In this document: positions 27,497 through 36,229 of the stretch, piece after piece
How positions within the stretch are numbered: position 1 is the first letter of the stretch
Layout: each line of letters starts with the position of its first letter
Origin: an uncultured Clostridia bacterium
GTDB lineage: Bacteria; Bacillota; Clostridia; Saccharofermentanales; Saccharofermentanaceae
DNA length: 64,000 bases
Direction of reading: 5' to 3'
Assembly: GCA_937876985.1 (NCBI GenBank)
Contig: CALEFT010000054.1
Coordinates: forward strand, 1-64,000
The notes under the pieces: generated by a model
The model's input: the letters and a program-made list of their open reading frames with translations, nothing else
The model's database searches: none
Told to the model about the DNA's origin: nothing
Translations under genes and position numbers: made by a program

Positions 27497-28573
27497 ATGA
27501 CAAAAAAAGTAATGGTAGCAGTAAGTGGAGGCGTGGATAGCCTTGCAGCAGTGATACTCCTTAAAGATGAGGGGTATGAGGTTTGTGCTGTTACTTTTTT
27601 GCTTACAGATAAGATGATGGCAAATGCCAAAAGGGCTAGAGGATTGTGTGATAGATTAGGGGTAGAACATCGTGTTGTTGATTGGAGAGAGCTTTTCGAG
27701 AGGGAAGTAAGAGAAGAATTCTCTAGAGAGATTTTGTCTGGAAGGACTCCGAATCCGTGCGTGGTGTGTAATAGAGTAGTGAAGTTTGGCGCGTTCGCGG
27801 AATATGCGAGGGCGGAAGGCTTTATGGCAATTGCGACGGGGCACTATGTGAGGAAGGATGCATCTGGCAAGATTTTGGCAGGTGACAGTAGGAAGGATCA
27901 GACGTATTTCTTGTGCGACAGCAGGCGCGAGGATTTGAAGATGGCGATTTTTCCGCTTGGAGATAGGTCGAAGGAGGAAATTCGCTCGATTGTTGAGAGG
28001 GCTGGATTTGCCAAAGATTTTGCGTGCGAGAAGGAAAGCCAGGATATTTGTTTTGTCGAGACTAGCTATGTTAGTGAAGTGGAGCGTTTTGTGGGGAAGA
28101 CGGGACTTCATAAGGATGGCTTCGAGGCTGGAGATTTTGTGCTAGAGGGTACTAGAGAGGTGCTTGGCAGGCACGAGGGCTTTGTGCGATATACTGTTGG
28201 GCAGCGTAAGGGTATGGGAATCGCGTATAGTGAGCCTTTGTATGTGACGAGGATAGATAGTGACAAGAGAGAAGTTCTGGTTGGCAGAAGCGAAGATTTG
28301 ATGAGCATGGGGCTAGTTGCGACAGATTTGAATGTGATAGATGAAGAGCTTTGGCAAGAAGGTCTTAAGGATGCGCGACTTACGGCGAAGATAAGATATA
28401 GCAGAGACAGGCATGAGGCTCTGAGTGTTCTGCTATGGTCTCGTGAAGGCTTTGAGATAGTGGAGGTTCGTTTTGCAAAAAAGGTGCGTGCGGTAACGCC
28501 AGGACAGTGGATTTGCTTTTATTTTGAGGATTTTCTTGTGGCAGGAGCGCGAATTATTAGCAAATTGCAATGA
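27497..28573 (+). CDS. mnmA: tRNA-specific 2-thiouridylase MnmA
   Basis: The 358-aa enzyme adds sulfur to U34 of the tRNAs for Lys, Glu and Gln. It has the ATP-pyrophosphatase loop SGGVDS (10-15), the catalytic cysteine in PNPCVVCNR (Cys91, with Cys88 beside it), the ATGHY segment, and the second active-site cysteine in SQDICFVE (Cys185). The C-terminal beta-barrel is present (YTVGQRKGMGI, then ITAKIRYS-like LTAKIRYS). The gene sits between two GH94 phosphorylase genes, with a terminator before it and no metabolic link to them. The ribosome binding site is weak. Codon use is plainer than in the flanking phosphorylase genes. Confidence 0.93.
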   Translation: MTKKVMVAVSGGVDSLAAVILLKDEGYEVCAVTFLLTDKMMANAKRARGLCDRLGVEHRVVDWRELFEREVREEFSREILSGRTPNPCVVCNRVVKFGAFAEYARAEGFMAIATGHYVRKDASGKILAGDSRKDQTYFLCDSRREDLKMAIFPLGDRSKEEIRSIVERAGFAKDFACEKESQDICFVETSYVSEVERFVGKTGLHKDGFEAGDFVLEGTREVLGRHEGFVRYTVGQRKGMGIAYSEPLYVTRIDSDKREVLVGRSEDLMSMGLVATDLNVIDEELWQEGLKDARLTAKIRYSRDRHEALSVLLWSREGFEIVEVRFAKKVRAVTPGQWICFYFEDFLVAGARIISKLQ

Positions 28574-28668
28574 ATGCTAAAAAAAAGCCAAAAACGTGTT
28601 ATTGTATAAAAGCCTATGAATTGAGATAATAAATATATTTCCAGAAAAGGGGCCTAGGAGGTAATTAA

Positions 28669-31641
28669 ATGATTTTACGCGGAGAGAAAGCTCGTGAGCA
28701 GGTAAAGCCAGCGGAGCTACTATTGAGAGAGAAGTTTGCGCAGGTTGAGCTTAAGGGCAATGTTAGTGCGCAGTATGTTGGCATGAGCCAAAATGAGATG
28801 GTTGCAGGTGTAAGTGGATTGCCATTTGCTTCACCTTTTGTAGCTGTTTTGCTAGAAAGTGATAAATTGTACGACTTGCTAAGCGGCATTTTTGCTGAGG
28901 GAGCAAGCGTTTTGTTTGCATATGAGAACGGAGACGTTGTTCTTTACGAGGTGAAGGACGAGGATCTTTTCGAGGTAGAGATTGGCGAGGATTTGAAGGC
29001 TTACGTTGTTAGCGAGATTGAGGCAGCTTCTAAGTGGGGCGGAATCTTGAATGACAAGGGTGAGCTCGTTGTTGACCCAGCGACTCCAGCTCCTGGCCCA
29101 CACTACTACACGAACCTTTTGATTGGTAACAGAATGGGCTTCGATAGACCACTTCAGTCTACTCCAAAGAGTGCCATTGACCGTCTTGGTGGCGGCTGCT
29201 TCCGTGCACATGCTGATACACAGGTACTTGCTACTCGTTGGGACTATCTTCCAGAGGAGAACGGCTTCCCTGCAAACCGTCAGTTCTACATTACTGAAGG
29301 CGGCAAGGAGATTTTCTATTCCGGTAGAGCAGTTGCTTCTAACCTAGAGAGCGTTAAGACAACTCACTCCCAGAACCGCACAGTAATTGAGTACAGCCTA
29401 ACTTGCGGACTTAAGGTGAAGAGAACTATCTTCATTCTTCCTTCCGAGGACAAGATGCCGCTAGCAACAGAGGCACAGATGATTGAGATTACAAACGATT
29501 CTGCTTCTGACAGAGACCTAAGAATCGTATATACAGGTATGTTCGGAACTTCCGAGGTACACGCTCTTCGCGAGGACGTAATTTTCTCCACAGTAGTTGC
29601 GCAGTCCGAGGTATTCTTCAACGAGAACGACGAGATTTCCGCAATTTCCTTCAACCCAAATCCAAAGTGGACAAAGGGCAACATCCGCTTCTCAACACTC
29701 CTCGTACACACAGACGACGGCGTGAAGCTCCCAACAGAGTATGCAGCTAGATATGCGGACTTCGTAGGAAACGGCACACTTGAGAATCCACAGTTCATTT
29801 CTCGTCTTGCTTGCAAGCCATCTCGAAAAGGCCCAGGCTTCTTCGCACTTGCAACTCCATTTACTGTTAAGGCTGGTGCAACAGTTCGTGCAGACAACTT
29901 CACTTGCCTATCTTCTGATGCAGTAAATCCAAACTTCGAAGATGAAGTAACAATGAAGGAAGAACTTTCCGCTATCATTGCAAAGTATAGCGACAAGGAC
30001 GTACTTCCAAAGGTTCTCGACAAGGTAATTTCCTTCACAGAGCAGTACACAAACTACATGAAGATTAAGCACGACGATGCAAACTTCGAGTCCTATGTAA
30101 ACTACAATTTGCCATTCCAGGTGTTCTATCAGACATTCGTTTCTCGTTCACTTGACTGGACACAGAAGGGCTACCGTGAGATTGGCTTTAGAGAGATTCA
30201 GGACATCTTCGCTTCCATGTACTATTTCCGTGGAATGGGACAGACAGAGTTCGTTAAGAAGCTCCTTCGTGAGTGGGCTGGCAATGTTCACGAGGATGGA
30301 TATGCTAACCACAACTTCTACTGGACAGGAAAGGAGCCAGGCTGGTGGTCTGATGACGCACTATGGCTTTTCCAGGCACTTGACCGTTATGTAAGTCTTA
30401 CTGGAGATTACGACTTCCTTCTCGAAGAACTCGACGTAGCTGGTTCTGACGGAAAGAAGAGACGTCTACTTGATACACTTAAGGCAATAATCATCTATTC
30501 TGCGAAGATTTCTGTTGGTAAGCACAAGATTCCACTTATCGATAGAGCTGACTGGAACGACTGCTTGCGCGTGGATCCAGATTGCGTAAGCGGTGCTGAG
30601 AAGATTAGCCAGTACAAGGAGCAGCTTGCTAAGTCTGGCAAGGCATATGGCGAGGTTCCATATGAGTCCGAATATTCAGAGTCTGTAATGAACGGCTTCC
30701 TACTTAAGGTTGCACTTGATGCAGGTAAGAAGATGTTCGAGCACTTTGAGGATACAGAGTTCGTAAATGAGATTACAACTCTTACAACAGAGCTATACAA
30801 TAGCTTAAATGAATGTGCTTGGAAGAACGACTTCTTCGCAAGAGTTCTTTTCAACCGTTCTAATAAGCCAAACCTCGAATATCTTGGTGCAGCAGGAGAC
30901 AATCTCCAGGTAGAAGATGCGCCAGGCTCATACTTCTTAAATGCATTCTCTTGGTCAATCCTTGCAGATTGTGCTTCTGAGGCACAGATTACATCTATGC
31001 TTGATTCCATGGACAAGTACTTGAAGTCACCATATGGCTTCCGTCTCTGCTCCACAGTAGACTATGCTCAGATTGCACCAAAGATTGACGTTGCACTCTA
31101 CTATCCAGGTGACCGTGAGAACGGTGGTGTATTTAAGCATGCGAACATGATGGCTGCGGCAGCAATGCTCAAGGCATCAAAGTCTGTAGAGGACGAGGCT
31201 CTAGCAGAAAGACTTCTCGATACAGCTTACTGGGTAATCGATTGCATCTTGCCATATCGTACACTCAAGGCACCATTCGAGGTTGCTGGTAACCCAAGAC
31301 TTTGTACACAGTACAACAACTGTGAGACAGGCGAGAACATTGGACCAACACTTTCTGGTACATCCACATGGCTACTACTTTGCCTCTTCTCTTGCTTCGG
31401 TGTAGAGTTCAAGGCAGATTGCTTCGTATGTGAGCCACTCCTACGTAAGAACGATACTTCACTAGAGGTTTCAATTAACAATGGAAGCAGCCGCTACCAC
31501 ATTGTGATCACAAAGCCAGAAGGCTTTAAGCGTATGAAGAACGGCGCAACAGTTACAGTTGATGGCGCTACCATTGAGGGCAACAAGGTTCCACTCTTCG
31601 ATGATGACAAGGTTCATGAGGTTAAGGTTTGCTTCGCGTAA
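28669..31641 (+). CDS. Cellodextrin phosphorylase-like GH94 enzyme
   Basis: The 990-aa protein belongs to GH94. The length fits cellodextrin phosphorylase (~980-990 aa), which releases glucose 1-phosphate from cello-oligosaccharides of three or more units. It has a ~130-residue N-terminal region absent from cellobiose phosphorylase, then the beta-sandwich (GPHYYTNLLIGNRMGFDRPL), and an (alpha/alpha)6 catalytic barrel with DRADWNDCLRVD (Asp628/Asp631) and TEYSESVMNG-like EYSESVMNGF. Other large GH94 members act on beta-1,2- or beta-1,3-glucans; I cannot exclude these. AGGAGG precedes the ATG. With the importer at 19.9-24.7 kb and the enzyme at 24.9 kb it forms a complete route for oligosaccharide phosphorolysis. 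A terminator follows. Confidence 0.75.
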   Translation: MILRGEKAREQVKPAELLLREKFAQVELKGNVSAQYVGMSQNEMVAGVSGLPFASPFVAVLLESDKLYDLLSGIFAEGASVLFAYENGDVVLYEVKDEDLFEVEIGEDLKAYVVSEIEAASKWGGILNDKGELVVDPATPAPGPHYYTNLLIGNRMGFDRPLQSTPKSAIDRLGGGCFRAHADTQVLATRWDYLPEENGFPANRQFYITEGGKEIFYSGRAVASNLESVKTTHSQNRTVIEYSLTCGLKVKRTIFILPSEDKMPLATEAQMIEITNDSASDRDLRIVYTGMFGTSEVHALREDVIFSTVVAQSEVFFNENDEISAISFNPNPKWTKGNIRFSTLLVHTDDGVKLPTEYAARYADFVGNGTLENPQFISRLACKPSRKGPGFFALATPFTVKAGATVRADNFTCLSSDAVNPNFEDEVTMKEELSAIIAKYSDKDVLPKVLDKVISFTEQYTNYMKIKHDDANFESYVNYNLPFQVFYQTFVSRSLDWTQKGYREIGFREIQDIFASMYYFRGMGQTEFVKKLLREWAGNVHEDGYANHNFYWTGKEPGWWSDDALWLFQALDRYVSLTGDYDFLLEELDVAGSDGKKRRLLDTLKAIIIYSAKISVGKHKIPLIDRADWNDCLRVDPDCVSGAEKISQYKEQLAKSGKAYGEVPYESEYSESVMNGFLLKVALDAGKKMFEHFEDTEFVNEITTLTTELYNSLNECAWKNDFFARVLFNRSNKPNLEYLGAAGDNLQVEDAPGSYFLNAFSWSILADCASEAQITSMLDSMDKYLKSPYGFRLCSTVDYAQIAPKIDVALYYPGDRENGGVFKHANMMAAAAMLKASKSVEDEALAERLLDTAYWVIDCILPYRTLKAPFEVAGNPRLCTQYNNCETGENIGPTLSGTSTWLLLCLFSCFGVEFKADCFVCEPLLRKNDTSLEVSINNGSSRYHIVITKPEGFKRMKNGATVTVDGATIEGNKVPLFDDDKVHEVKVCFA

Positions 31642-31667
31642 ACTAGATTGATTAGATAAAGATTATG

Positions 31668-31710
31668 AAGGACTGATTCTTCTTCGAGTAGAGGGGTCAG
31701 TCCTTTTCTT
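31668..31710 (+). terminator. Terminator after the GH94 gene
   Basis: AAGGACTGA pairs perfectly with TCAGTCCTT around a 20-nt loop, followed by TTCTTATG. Confidence 0.7.
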
Positions 31711-31823
31711 ATGTGTTTTTCTTTGGCTTTTGGTGTTTGGTGGGATTGAAGTATTGAAAAGAAGTATAAGACACTTAAATTTTGAATCGATTAAGACCGA
31801 CTAAAAAGACAAACTTATGATGG

Positions 31824-32243
31824 ACTACGATAAAAATCTCAAAATTACATTTTTATCGTAGTCATAACGCTAGCTAGAAGCCTCTTTCAATGCTCAAACT
31901 ACGATAAAAATTAATAAATCACATTTTTATCGTATAAAAACGCGCTCTTCTCAAGGCTTTATTTCATTCAAACTACGATAAAAAACTTAAAACCGCTTTT
32001 TTATCGTACTATTCGTGCAAGTTAGCAAGGTAACACGGCACCATCCAGCATGAAAAACTACGATAAAAATCAAGAAAATCAATTCTTATCGTAGTCTGCC
32101 TCTACAAATAGGCTCATTCATAATAAAAACACTACGATAAAAATGAAAAAATCTGATTTTTATCGTAAACAGTGTATGCGAGATGGCTTTGAACCAACAA
32201 CATTATTACGATAAAAATTGAGAAATGGATTATTTATCGGTAA
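31824..32243. repeat. Phased array of six 39-bp dyads
   Basis: Six imperfect palindromes start at 31824, 31898, 31972, 32057, 32131 and 32205. Each has a 14-bp left arm (consensus ACTACGATAAAAAT), an 11-bp loop of variable sequence, and the inverse arm. Unit starts are 74, 74, 85, 74 and 74 bp apart; the spacers are 35 bp, with one of 46 bp, and differ in sequence. In unit 3 the innermost arm base changes on both sides (A/T for T/A), keeping the pairing. Unit 6 is degenerate. The 740-bp gap between the GH94 gene and hprK holds this array and no supported gene. It is not a CRISPR: the repeats vary and no cas gene is present. Confidence 0.9.
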
Positions 32244-32380
32244 CCCTTCAAAAACAGCGAGACACCACCACCACTTTTGCAACTAACATTTAATTACCAA
32301 AAGTCACGTGCTATTTAGAAGAATGTGCCTTTGTGATAGAATGTGTTTGTTAGAAAAGAAATAGACGGAGGATTAAGCAT

Positions 32381-33301
32381 ATGCCATATTCGAGCGTGTT
32401 CTTGAAGTCGATTGTTGATTATTTTGATTTGGAAGTCGTGTACGATTCAGGTGACATTGAGCAAAGAAGAATTTGTGTTGCAGACGTTACTAGACCAGGA
32501 CTTCAGTTAGCTGGATATTATGACCACTTTGGCCCAGATAGAATTCAGGTAATGGGAAATATGGAGTATGCGTATCTAGAACAGCTTTCTTCGGAGAATA
32601 GAAGGAAGGCGATTATGGGCCTTTTCGAGAAAGGAATTCCTTGCTTGATACTTACTAGAAATCACCAAGCTCATAAGGAGATGCTTGAGGTTGCGAAGGA
32701 GACGAAGACTCCACTTCTTAGAACGAGTCAGCCAACTTCGGAATTCAATGCGACGCTTATCAAGTTCTTGAACCTAGAGCTTGCGCCACGTGCGAGTATG
32801 CATGGCGTTTTGGTTGAGGTTAATGGTGAAGGTATTTTGATTCTTGGCGAAAGTGGTGTTGGTAAGTCTGAGACGGCGCTGGAGATAGTAAAGCGTGGAC
32901 ATCGACTTATTGCGGACGACCAGGTTGAGATTCGCAAGGTGTCGGAGACGACTCTTGTTGGTAGAGCACCAGATATTATTAGGCACTTGATTGAGATTCG
33001 AGGCATTGGTATTCTCGACGTTAAGGAACTCTACGGTGTATCTTCCGTAAAGCAGCAAGAGTCGATTGACTTTATTATCAATCTTGAGCTTTGGGATGAG
33101 AACAAGAAGTATGATAGATTGGGACTAACTGAAGAGACGACAGAAATTCTTGGAATTAAGGTTCCTTCTGTGACTATTCCTGTTGGACCTGGACGTAACC
33201 TCGCGATTATTGTCGAGGCGGCAGCGATTAACTACCGTGTGAAGAAGATGGGTTACAATGCGGCCCAGGATTTGATCTCAAGAGTGTTCCCAGGAACATA
33301 A
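32381..33301 (+). CDS. hprK: HPr kinase/phosphorylase
   Basis: The 306-aa enzyme phosphorylates and dephosphorylates Ser46 of HPr, the signal for carbon catabolite control in Firmicutes. The Walker A loop GESGVGKS is at 156-163, preceded by the conserved HGVLVEV (His141), followed by the family signature region EIRGIGILDVKELYG. Length is typical. A GGAGG sits 9 nt upstream of the ATG, and a possible extended -10 (TGTGATAGAAT) lies at about 32330. It heads the conserved hprK-murB-rapZ-whiA group. Its presence supports CcpA-type control of the nearby sugar genes. Confidence 0.96.
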   Translation: MPYSSVFLKSIVDYFDLEVVYDSGDIEQRRICVADVTRPGLQLAGYYDHFGPDRIQVMGNMEYAYLEQLSSENRRKAIMGLFEKGIPCLILTRNHQAHKEMLEVAKETKTPLLRTSQPTSEFNATLIKFLNLELAPRASMHGVLVEVNGEGILILGESGVGKSETALEIVKRGHRLIADDQVEIRKVSETTLVGRAPDIIRHLIEIRGIGILDVKELYGVSSVKQQESIDFIINLELWDENKKYDRLGLTEETTEILGIKVPSVTIPVGPGRNLAIIVEAAAINYRVKKMGYNAAQDLISRVFPGT

Positions 33302-33400
33302 TATTGGAATCGCGCACTTTTTAGTAGCGTGTAGCGTAAGGCGCATAGCAATTAGCCTTATTCGAAAAGCATAAATTTACAAGGACAAAAGGTAAGGAAA

Positions 33401-34312
33401 ATGGAAATCAGGCAAGACGTATCGATGGCAGAGTATTCGACCTTCAAGGCTGGCGGTAAAGCAAAGTATTTTGCTTCTGTTAGTAGCGTTGAGGATATAA
33501 CGGAGCTCATGAAATTTGCACGCGAGAAGGATTGCCCAGTTTTTGTGTTAGGAAATGGTTCGAATATTTTGTTCTCGGATAAGGGCTTTGATGGACTCGT
33601 GATTCATATGGGCAAGGACTTCGCCGATATGGAGGTCGTGTGGGAAAACGATAGCGAGGTTTGTGTCGAGGCGAAGGCTGGTATGATGTTTTCCGCATTT
33701 GGAAAAAAATGTGTAGCGATGGGCCTTGGTAAGGTGGAATTTGCTTGTGGAATTCCTGGCTCTGTTGGTGGTGCGATTTACATGAACGCTGGTGCATATG
33801 GCGGCGAGATGAAGGATATCGTGACAGAGGTTTGCTTTCTCGATGTTGATGGCGAAGTTAGACGCTTTTCGGGGGAGGAGTGCGAGTTCGGATATAGAGA
33901 GAGCTTTTGGGAGAAGAATGAGGCGGATGGCAAGCGCGTGATTTTGAGTATGCGTGTTTGTTTGCCGAGGGCGGACAAGGAAGAGGTCTTGAAGACGGTT
34001 GAGGAGCTTCGTGCGAAAAGGGTTGCTTCGCAGCCAGTTGAGGTGCCAAGTGCAGGGTCGACGTTCAAGAGGCCGGAGGGGTATTTCGCGGGCAAGCTGA
34101 TTATGGATGCTGGGCTTAAGGGCTTCAAACTTGACGAGTCGGGGGCGCAGGTGTCGCCGAAGCATGCTGGCTTTGTTGTGAATAATGAGGGCAAGGCTGA
34201 CGCGAGCGATATTTATAGATTGATTTGCTATGTGATAGATGAGGTCGATAAGAAGTTTGGGGTGAGACTTTGCCCGGAGGTAAGGCTTATCGGATTTGAG
34301 GAGGAAGAGTAA
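33401..34312 (+). CDS. murB: UDP-N-acetylenolpyruvoylglucosamine reductase MurB
   Basis: The 303-aa FAD enzyme reduces UDP-GlcNAc-enolpyruvate to UDP-MurNAc in peptidoglycan synthesis. FAD-binding motifs GNGSNIL and PGSVGGAIYMNAGAYG are present, and the catalytic serine lies in PSAGSTFKRPEG, as in type II MurB. Length is typical. The stop overlaps the rapZ start by one base (TAATG), so the two are translationally coupled. A TCGAAAAGC motif lies in the gap before the gene (33362). Confidence 0.96.
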   Translation: MEIRQDVSMAEYSTFKAGGKAKYFASVSSVEDITELMKFAREKDCPVFVLGNGSNILFSDKGFDGLVIHMGKDFADMEVVWENDSEVCVEAKAGMMFSAFGKKCVAMGLGKVEFACGIPGSVGGAIYMNAGAYGGEMKDIVTEVCFLDVDGEVRRFSGEECEFGYRESFWEKNEADGKRVILSMRVCLPRADKEEVLKTVEELRAKRVASQPVEVPSAGSTFKRPEGYFAGKLIMDAGLKGFKLDESGAQVSPKHAGFVVNNEGKADASDIYRLICYVIDEVDKKFGVRLCPEVRLIGFEEEE

Positions 34313-35211
34313 TGGAATTGATTTTTTTGACGGGAATGTCTGGTGGTGGTAAGAGCCAGGCGGCGGATTTTTTTGAGGACCAGGGGTTTTTCTGTATCGA
34401 TAATTTGCCTCCGATGATTCTTCCGGAGATTGTGAAGACTTTCAAAAAGGGTCAAGGCGGCGAAGGCTACGGAATCGAGAAGATTGCGTTTGTTGTCGAC
34501 GTTAGGTCGAAGGAGCTGCTAAAGGGCTTCGATGCGGCGTTAAAACTCATTGATGAGATGGAGTGCGCGTATAAGATTGTTTTTCTCGAGGCGTCCGATG
34601 TGGTTTTGGTGTCGAGATATAAGCAGTCGCGCCGTAAGCATCCGCTTGGTAAGGAGCTTTCTTTGACGGAGGCGATTTCTAAGGAAAGGCGCATGCTTCA
34701 GGGTATTCGCGGCAAGGCTACGTATGTAATTGACACATCCGATATGGCGATTACTGCGCTTCGCGATGAGCTTGGTACGATTATTGAGGACGATAGTAGT
34801 ACGGGAATGTCCATAATGGTGGAGTCTTTTGGCTTTAAGTATGGTCTTCCTGCAGATTGTGACAATGTGATTGATGTAAGGTTTTTGCCGAATCCGTTCT
34901 ACATTCCAGAACTTCAGCTTCATAGCGGCAAGGATTCTGAAATCGCGGACTATTTGAATGAGTTCGAGGAGACAAAAGAATTCTTAAATAGGCAAATCAG
35001 CCTTTATTCCTATTTGATTCCATACTATATCCGCGAGGGCAAGGGTCGACTTCATATTGGCGTTGGCTGTACTGGCGGACGCCATCGCTCCGTTTATGTG
35101 GCGGAGACGATTTACAAGAGTCTGCTTGAGCAGGGTTACAAGGTGATTATCCATCACCGCGACATCGACAAGGACCCACGCTATCAGAAGCAAAACGAGG
35201 ACAAGGCGTAA
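34312..35211 (+). CDS. rapZ: RNase adapter / nucleotide-binding protein RapZ (YvcJ)
   Basis: The 299-aa protein has a Walker A loop GMSGGGKSQ (8-16), Walker B-like VVDVR, the segment IDVRFLPNPFY and the C-terminal signature GCTGGRHRSV. In E. coli it controls glmS through small RNAs and RNase E; in Bacillus the ortholog YvcJ binds nucleotides and affects competence. Its place between murB and whiA is the standard Firmicutes order. Start and stop are tightly coupled with both neighbours (2-nt gap to whiA). Confidence 0.95.
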   Translation: MELIFLTGMSGGGKSQAADFFEDQGFFCIDNLPPMILPEIVKTFKKGQGGEGYGIEKIAFVVDVRSKELLKGFDAALKLIDEMECAYKIVFLEASDVVLVSRYKQSRRKHPLGKELSLTEAISKERRMLQGIRGKATYVIDTSDMAITALRDELGTIIEDDSSTGMSIMVESFGFKYGLPADCDNVIDVRFLPNPFYIPELQLHSGKDSEIADYLNEFEETKEFLNRQISLYSYLIPYYIREGKGRLHIGVGCTGGRHRSVYVAETIYKSLLEQGYKVIIHHRDIDKDPRYQKQNEDKA

Positions 35212-35213
35212 AC

Positions 35214-36080
35214 ATGACAAGCTTCAGCGTCAGTGTCAGAGAAGAATTGTTAAAGCAGCTGCCAAGAAACCTCTCGCAGCGTCAAGCAATCTTGGCTGGA
35301 ATCTTCTGCTCGAGTGAGTTAGATGCAAACGACGAGGTGAAGACTTCCATTAAGCTTCCAGAGGGCGTGGCTGAATTTACTTCGCGTCTTCTTAAGACAG
35401 ATTGCGTCTCCTTCGAAAAGAAGGACAACCTCATACAAATTTCTAGTGAGGATGCAGATGCTTTTCGAGAGAGCTTGGGGCTATGCTTCAGGGGCAATAA
35501 TGCGGATATTTTGTCGAGTGACGAGGGGTTCCGCAGGTGCTTTTTGCGTGGGATTTACATTAATTGCGGCTATTTGTCGGATCCGGAGAAAACTTATAGG
35601 CTGGAGCTGCATCTTTGTAATGTTAGGATTTTTGAGGTGCTGTTGTGGATGCTGCATGCGGAGGACATGGAACCTGCGGTGAGCAAGCGCGGTGGCAAGA
35701 CGGTGATTCGCCTTCGCGAGGGGGACAAGGTGTCCGATTTTCTGGCGATAATTGGCGCGACGAACGCGATGCTGAGTTTCGAGAATATTCGCGCGGAGCA
35801 TGAGATTTTGGATAGGGTGAACAAGCAGGTGAACTGCGACTCTGCGAATGCTAGGAGGCAGGCTGAGGCTGGAGCGAAAAGAACGGAGATGTTCATTAAG
35901 CTGCTCGATAGTCCGAAGTCGAGAAATTTGTCGGAGGAAATGCTGTCGGTGCTTAGGCTACATGTGGATAATCCTGGATTATCGATTACTGAGCTTGGCA
36001 AGATGATGGATCCGCCGATTTCGAAGTCGGGTATGAATCACAGGCTCAAGAAACTAATGGAGATAGCGGAAGAGTGTTAG
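35214..36080 (+). CDS. whiA: Sporulation/cell-division regulator WhiA
   Basis: The 288-aa protein has an N-terminal LAGLIDADG-like domain (RQAILAGIFCSSE ... FLRGIYINCGYLSDPEKTYRLEL) and a C-terminal helix-turn-helix (LSEEMLSVLRLHVDNPGLSITELGKMMDPPISKSGMNHR, with the typical SKSGMNHRLKK). It is somewhat shorter than the usual 305-320 residues. WhiA is a conserved Gram-positive DNA-binding protein linked to cell division and, in Streptomyces, sporulation. The gene starts 2 nt after rapZ. Confidence 0.94.
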   Translation: MTSFSVSVREELLKQLPRNLSQRQAILAGIFCSSELDANDEVKTSIKLPEGVAEFTSRLLKTDCVSFEKKDNLIQISSEDADAFRESLGLCFRGNNADILSSDEGFRRCFLRGIYINCGYLSDPEKTYRLELHLCNVRIFEVLLWMLHAEDMEPAVSKRGGKTVIRLREGDKVSDFLAIIGATNAMLSFENIRAEHEILDRVNKQVNCDSANARRQAEAGAKRTEMFIKLLDSPKSRNLSEEMLSVLRLHVDNPGLSITELGKMMDPPISKSGMNHRLKKLMEIAEEC

Positions 36081-36229
36081 TTTAAGAAATAAACAACTCG
36101 GAAGTTGTGCAAAACGCATTTTCTCCCACAAAAAGTTTTCATTTTGTTGTCAAATAATGTCATTGAGATATGAAGGCTATGGTGTTATAGTATCTTTGCG
36201 TAATTTTTATGTGTAAGATTGGAGTTGTT

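Noticed and set aside
29364..30050. 228-aa minus-strand reading frame
   Set aside because: Antisense shadow of the 990-aa GH94 gene, explained by its strong codon bias.
31824..32243. CRISPR array
   Set aside because: Regular spacing and unique spacers look CRISPR-like, but the repeats have variable 11-nt loops and arm mismatches, only six units exist, and no cas genes are in the window.
31824..32243. Integron attC array
   Set aside because: No integrase or cassette ORFs, and the arms lack the RYYYAAC/GTTRRRY core.
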